In this document: in pieces, positions 62,371-64,000 of the stretch
Layout: the number at the start of each line of letters is the position of its first letter
Numbering within the stretch: the stretch's first letter is position 1
Source of the DNA: Mameliella sp. MMSF_3455
GTDB taxonomy: Bacteria > Pseudomonadota > Alphaproteobacteria > Rhodobacterales > Rhodobacteraceae
Assembly (NCBI RefSeq): GCF_030733205.1
Contig: NZ_JASHJL010000027.1
Location: 1-64,000, forward strand
Length of the DNA: 64,000 bases
Direction of reading: 5' to 3'
The notes under the pieces: model-generated
The model's database searches: none
Seen by the model: only the letters and a program-made list of their open reading frames with translations
Told to the model about the DNA's origin: nothing
Made by a program: the position numbers and the translations under genes

Positions 62371-63417
62371 ATGACTGCCATCGACAAGAAAGCCCTAATC
62401 GAAAAGCGCGTGAACGAAGGTCTGCGCGGCCAGTGGTACCCGGTTTGCAAATCGGTCGAGGTGAAGGCCTCTCGCCCCTATGGCACCAAGCTGCTGGGTG
62501 ACAAGATCGTGCTGTGGCGCGACGGGTCGGGCAAGCTGCGCTGCATCGAGGACTTCTGCCCCCACCGTGGCGCGCCGCTGTCCTACGGCGAGGTGCACGA
62601 GGGCCACGTCGCCTGCCGCTATCACGGCGTGGTCGTGAACGGCGACGGCGTGGTGGTCCGGGTGCCCGCGATGCCCGAATGCGCGCTGGAAGGCCGCAAG
62701 GCGGTCAAGTCCTTCGAAGTGACCGAGGCCAACGATGCGGTCTTTGTCTACGTTCCTTCGGTCGACCGTCCCGAGGCGCCGGAACTGGTGATGCCCGACG
62801 TCATGAGCGACGACGCCTGGTCGGGGTTCCTCTGCACTTCGGTCTGGGAGTCGAACTACCGTTACGCGCTCGACAACCTCGCTGACCCGATGCACGGCTG
62901 CTACCTGCACGCCGAGAGCTTTACGCTTGCCTACGGGTCCAAGCAGGACCTGATGAAGCTGGACAAGACCGACAACGGCTTCCGGATCGAACGTGTCGGC
63001 CAGACCGGCGAGAATTTCGACTGGACCGAGTTCGAGGTCTACCCGGCCGACATGTTCTGCTTCCTCGAGATCCCCTATCCGCCTGCGGCGGGGCCGGGGG
63101 GCGTGTTCCGCATCATCGGCTTCGTGACTCCGATGGACGAACACACCACCAAGGTCTTCTTCTGGCGGATGCGGCAGGTCGAGGGGATGGCGCGCGAAAG
63201 CTGGCGTTTCCTCTACCGCGCCAAGATGGAAAAGACCCATTGGGACGTGCTGGAGCAGGACCGCGTGATGCTGGAAGGCATGCCGGACGACGCCCGCAAA
63301 CGCGAGATGCTGTATCAGCATGACCTCGGCGTCAGCCGTATCCGCCAGATCCTGACCCGCGCCGCCAAGGCGCAGGTCGAGGCGGAACTCAAGCAGGACA
63401 GCGTGGCGGCAGAGTGA
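62371..63417 (+). CDS. Rieske non-haem iron oxygenase, alpha subunit type
   Basis: A 348-residue oxygenase of the vanillate demethylase/phthalate oxygenase class. The [2Fe-2S] Rieske site is CPHRG (C63, H65) and CRYHG (C82, H85). The mononuclear iron site is NLADPMHGCYLH, with bridging D172 and ligands H175 and H180. It needs an electron-donor reductase, which is not seen in the window and may lie past base 64000. The likely reaction is hydroxylation or demethylation of the imported compound. The start at 62371 follows AAGGGAG. Confidence 0.92.
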   Translation: MTAIDKKALIEKRVNEGLRGQWYPVCKSVEVKASRPYGTKLLGDKIVLWRDGSGKLRCIEDFCPHRGAPLSYGEVHEGHVACRYHGVVVNGDGVVVRVPAMPECALEGRKAVKSFEVTEANDAVFVYVPSVDRPEAPELVMPDVMSDDAWSGFLCTSVWESNYRYALDNLADPMHGCYLHAESFTLAYGSKQDLMKLDKTDNGFRIERVGQTGENFDWTEFEVYPADMFCFLEIPYPPAAGPGGVFRIIGFVTPMDEHTTKVFFWRMRQVEGMARESWRFLYRAKMEKTHWDVLEQDRVMLEGMPDDARKREMLYQHDLGVSRIRQILTRAAKAQVEAELKQDSVAAE

Positions 63418-64000
63418 TGATGCTGCAAGGACGTCATATCCTGCTGACCGGCGCGGCGCGGGGTCTGGGGGCGGAAATCGCCCGCTGCCTCGCGGGCCAG
63501 GGGGCGGAACTGATCCTGGCGGACATCGCCGAGGAGGAGGGCCGTGCCACCGCCAAGGAGGTTGGCGCGCGCTTTCTGCCCGTCGACCTGGGTGATCCGG
63601 GGTCTATCACGGCGCTGGCGGCCTCGGTCGGCAAGGCCACGGACGGCAAGCTGCACGGTCTGGTCAACAACGGCGCGATCGCCACCGGCATCGGTGGCAT
63701 TGGCTTCGAAGAGATCGAGATCGACAGTTGGGACCTTGTGCAGCGTGTGAACGTGCGCGGCACCTGGCTGATGACCCGTGCCGCCGCGCCGATGCTGCGC
63801 GCATCGGGCTCGGGCCGGGTGGTCAACGTGGCCTCGGACACCGCGCTCTGGGGCGCGCCGAACCTCATGTCCTACGTCGCCAGCAAGGGGGCGGTCATGG
63901 CCATGACCCGCTCGCTGGCCCGAGAACTGGGCAAGGACCGCGTGGGTGTCAGCGCCGTGGCGCCGGGCATCCTGACCACCGAGTCGACCGACTACGTCCC
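63417..64000 (+). CDS. Short-chain dehydrogenase/reductase (cut by window edge)
   Basis: The first 194 codons of an SDR. The NAD(P) loop is TGAARGLG (11-18), NNGAIA stands at the NNAG position, the catalytic Ser is in VVNVASDTA and the YxxxK pair is YVASK. VAPGILTTE follows, so only the last helices are missing. It overlaps the Rieske stop (TGATG) and probably acts on its alcohol or diol product. Confidence 0.9.
   Translation, partial: MMLQGRHILLTGAARGLGAEIARCLAGQGAELILADIAEEEGRATAKEVGARFLPVDLGDPGSITALAASVGKATDGKLHGLVNNGAIATGIGGIGFEEIEIDSWDLVQRVNVRGTWLMTRAAAPMLRASGSGRVVNVASDTALWGAPNLMSYVASKGAVMAMTRSLARELGKDRVGVSAVAPGILTTESTDYV

Overview
This is a 64 kb stretch of a high-GC chromosome or large plasmid. 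It most resembles a marine alphaproteobacterium of the Rhodobacterales (Roseobacter group). The evidence is the style of the RTX repeat protein, the abundance of TauT/NitT-type and PotABCD-type ABC transporters, the short gene overlaps of the ATGA type, and the catabolic cassettes with IclR, LysR and GntR regulators. No rRNA, tRNA or CRISPR array was seen. The organism is inferred from gene style, not from a marker gene.

Layout. 0-6 kb: the start of an RTX protein cut by the window edge, two decayed transposase genes (IS3 and IS5 type), and a large G8-domain/beta-helix/RTX secreted protein. 6.5-17.5 kb: two divergent operons. The left one encodes a beta-barrel protein and two flavoprotein oxidases. 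The right one encodes what looks like a LodA/GoxA-like quinone-cofactor oxidase split into two genes, the second half fused to a ferritin-like domain, with a radical SAM/SPASM gene between the halves and a degenerate LodB-like flavoprotein at the end. This is the most novel system in the window. 17.9-25 kb: a tightly coupled nine-gene operon with a TauT-type binding protein whose C-terminus looks like NosL, a permease, an unusual membrane protein, an ATPase, SCO1, PCuAC, a dihaem cytochrome c, a Crp/Fnr regulator and a YeiH-type exporter. 25.3-29.9 kb: a DUF971 protein, an AprA-like flavoprotein, a small 2[4Fe-4S] ferredoxin and a HEAT-repeat protein, then a divergent 7Fe ferredoxin and ferredoxin-NADP reductase.

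30-43 kb: an RND efflux pair, an SH3 lipoprotein, Tex, a decayed 1 kb stretch, IlvD and a DEAD-box helicase. 43-51.5 kb: GNAT and GntR genes divergent from a PotABCD-like transporter with an Asp/Glu racemase, then an SLC13-type transporter. 51.5-56.5 kb: a DMT exporter, a DsbA-family protein, WrbA, two LysR regulators and a bactofilin. 56.9-64 kb: an IclR-controlled catabolic locus with a bicupin, a recombinase-like HTH protein, a TauT-type ABC transporter, a Rieske oxygenase and an SDR cut by the window edge. A decayed flavin monooxygenase and two pairs of 19-bp-spaced repeats lie in front of it.

How the parts may work together. The 17.9-29 kb region combines sulfonate-type uptake, copper handling and AprA-type redox chemistry, which suggests a periplasmic copper or sulfur redox function; this is inference. 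The 6.5-17.5 kb region looks like a self-contained oxidase with its own post-translational cofactor maturation genes. All family assignments come from reading motifs by eye; no alignment was run.
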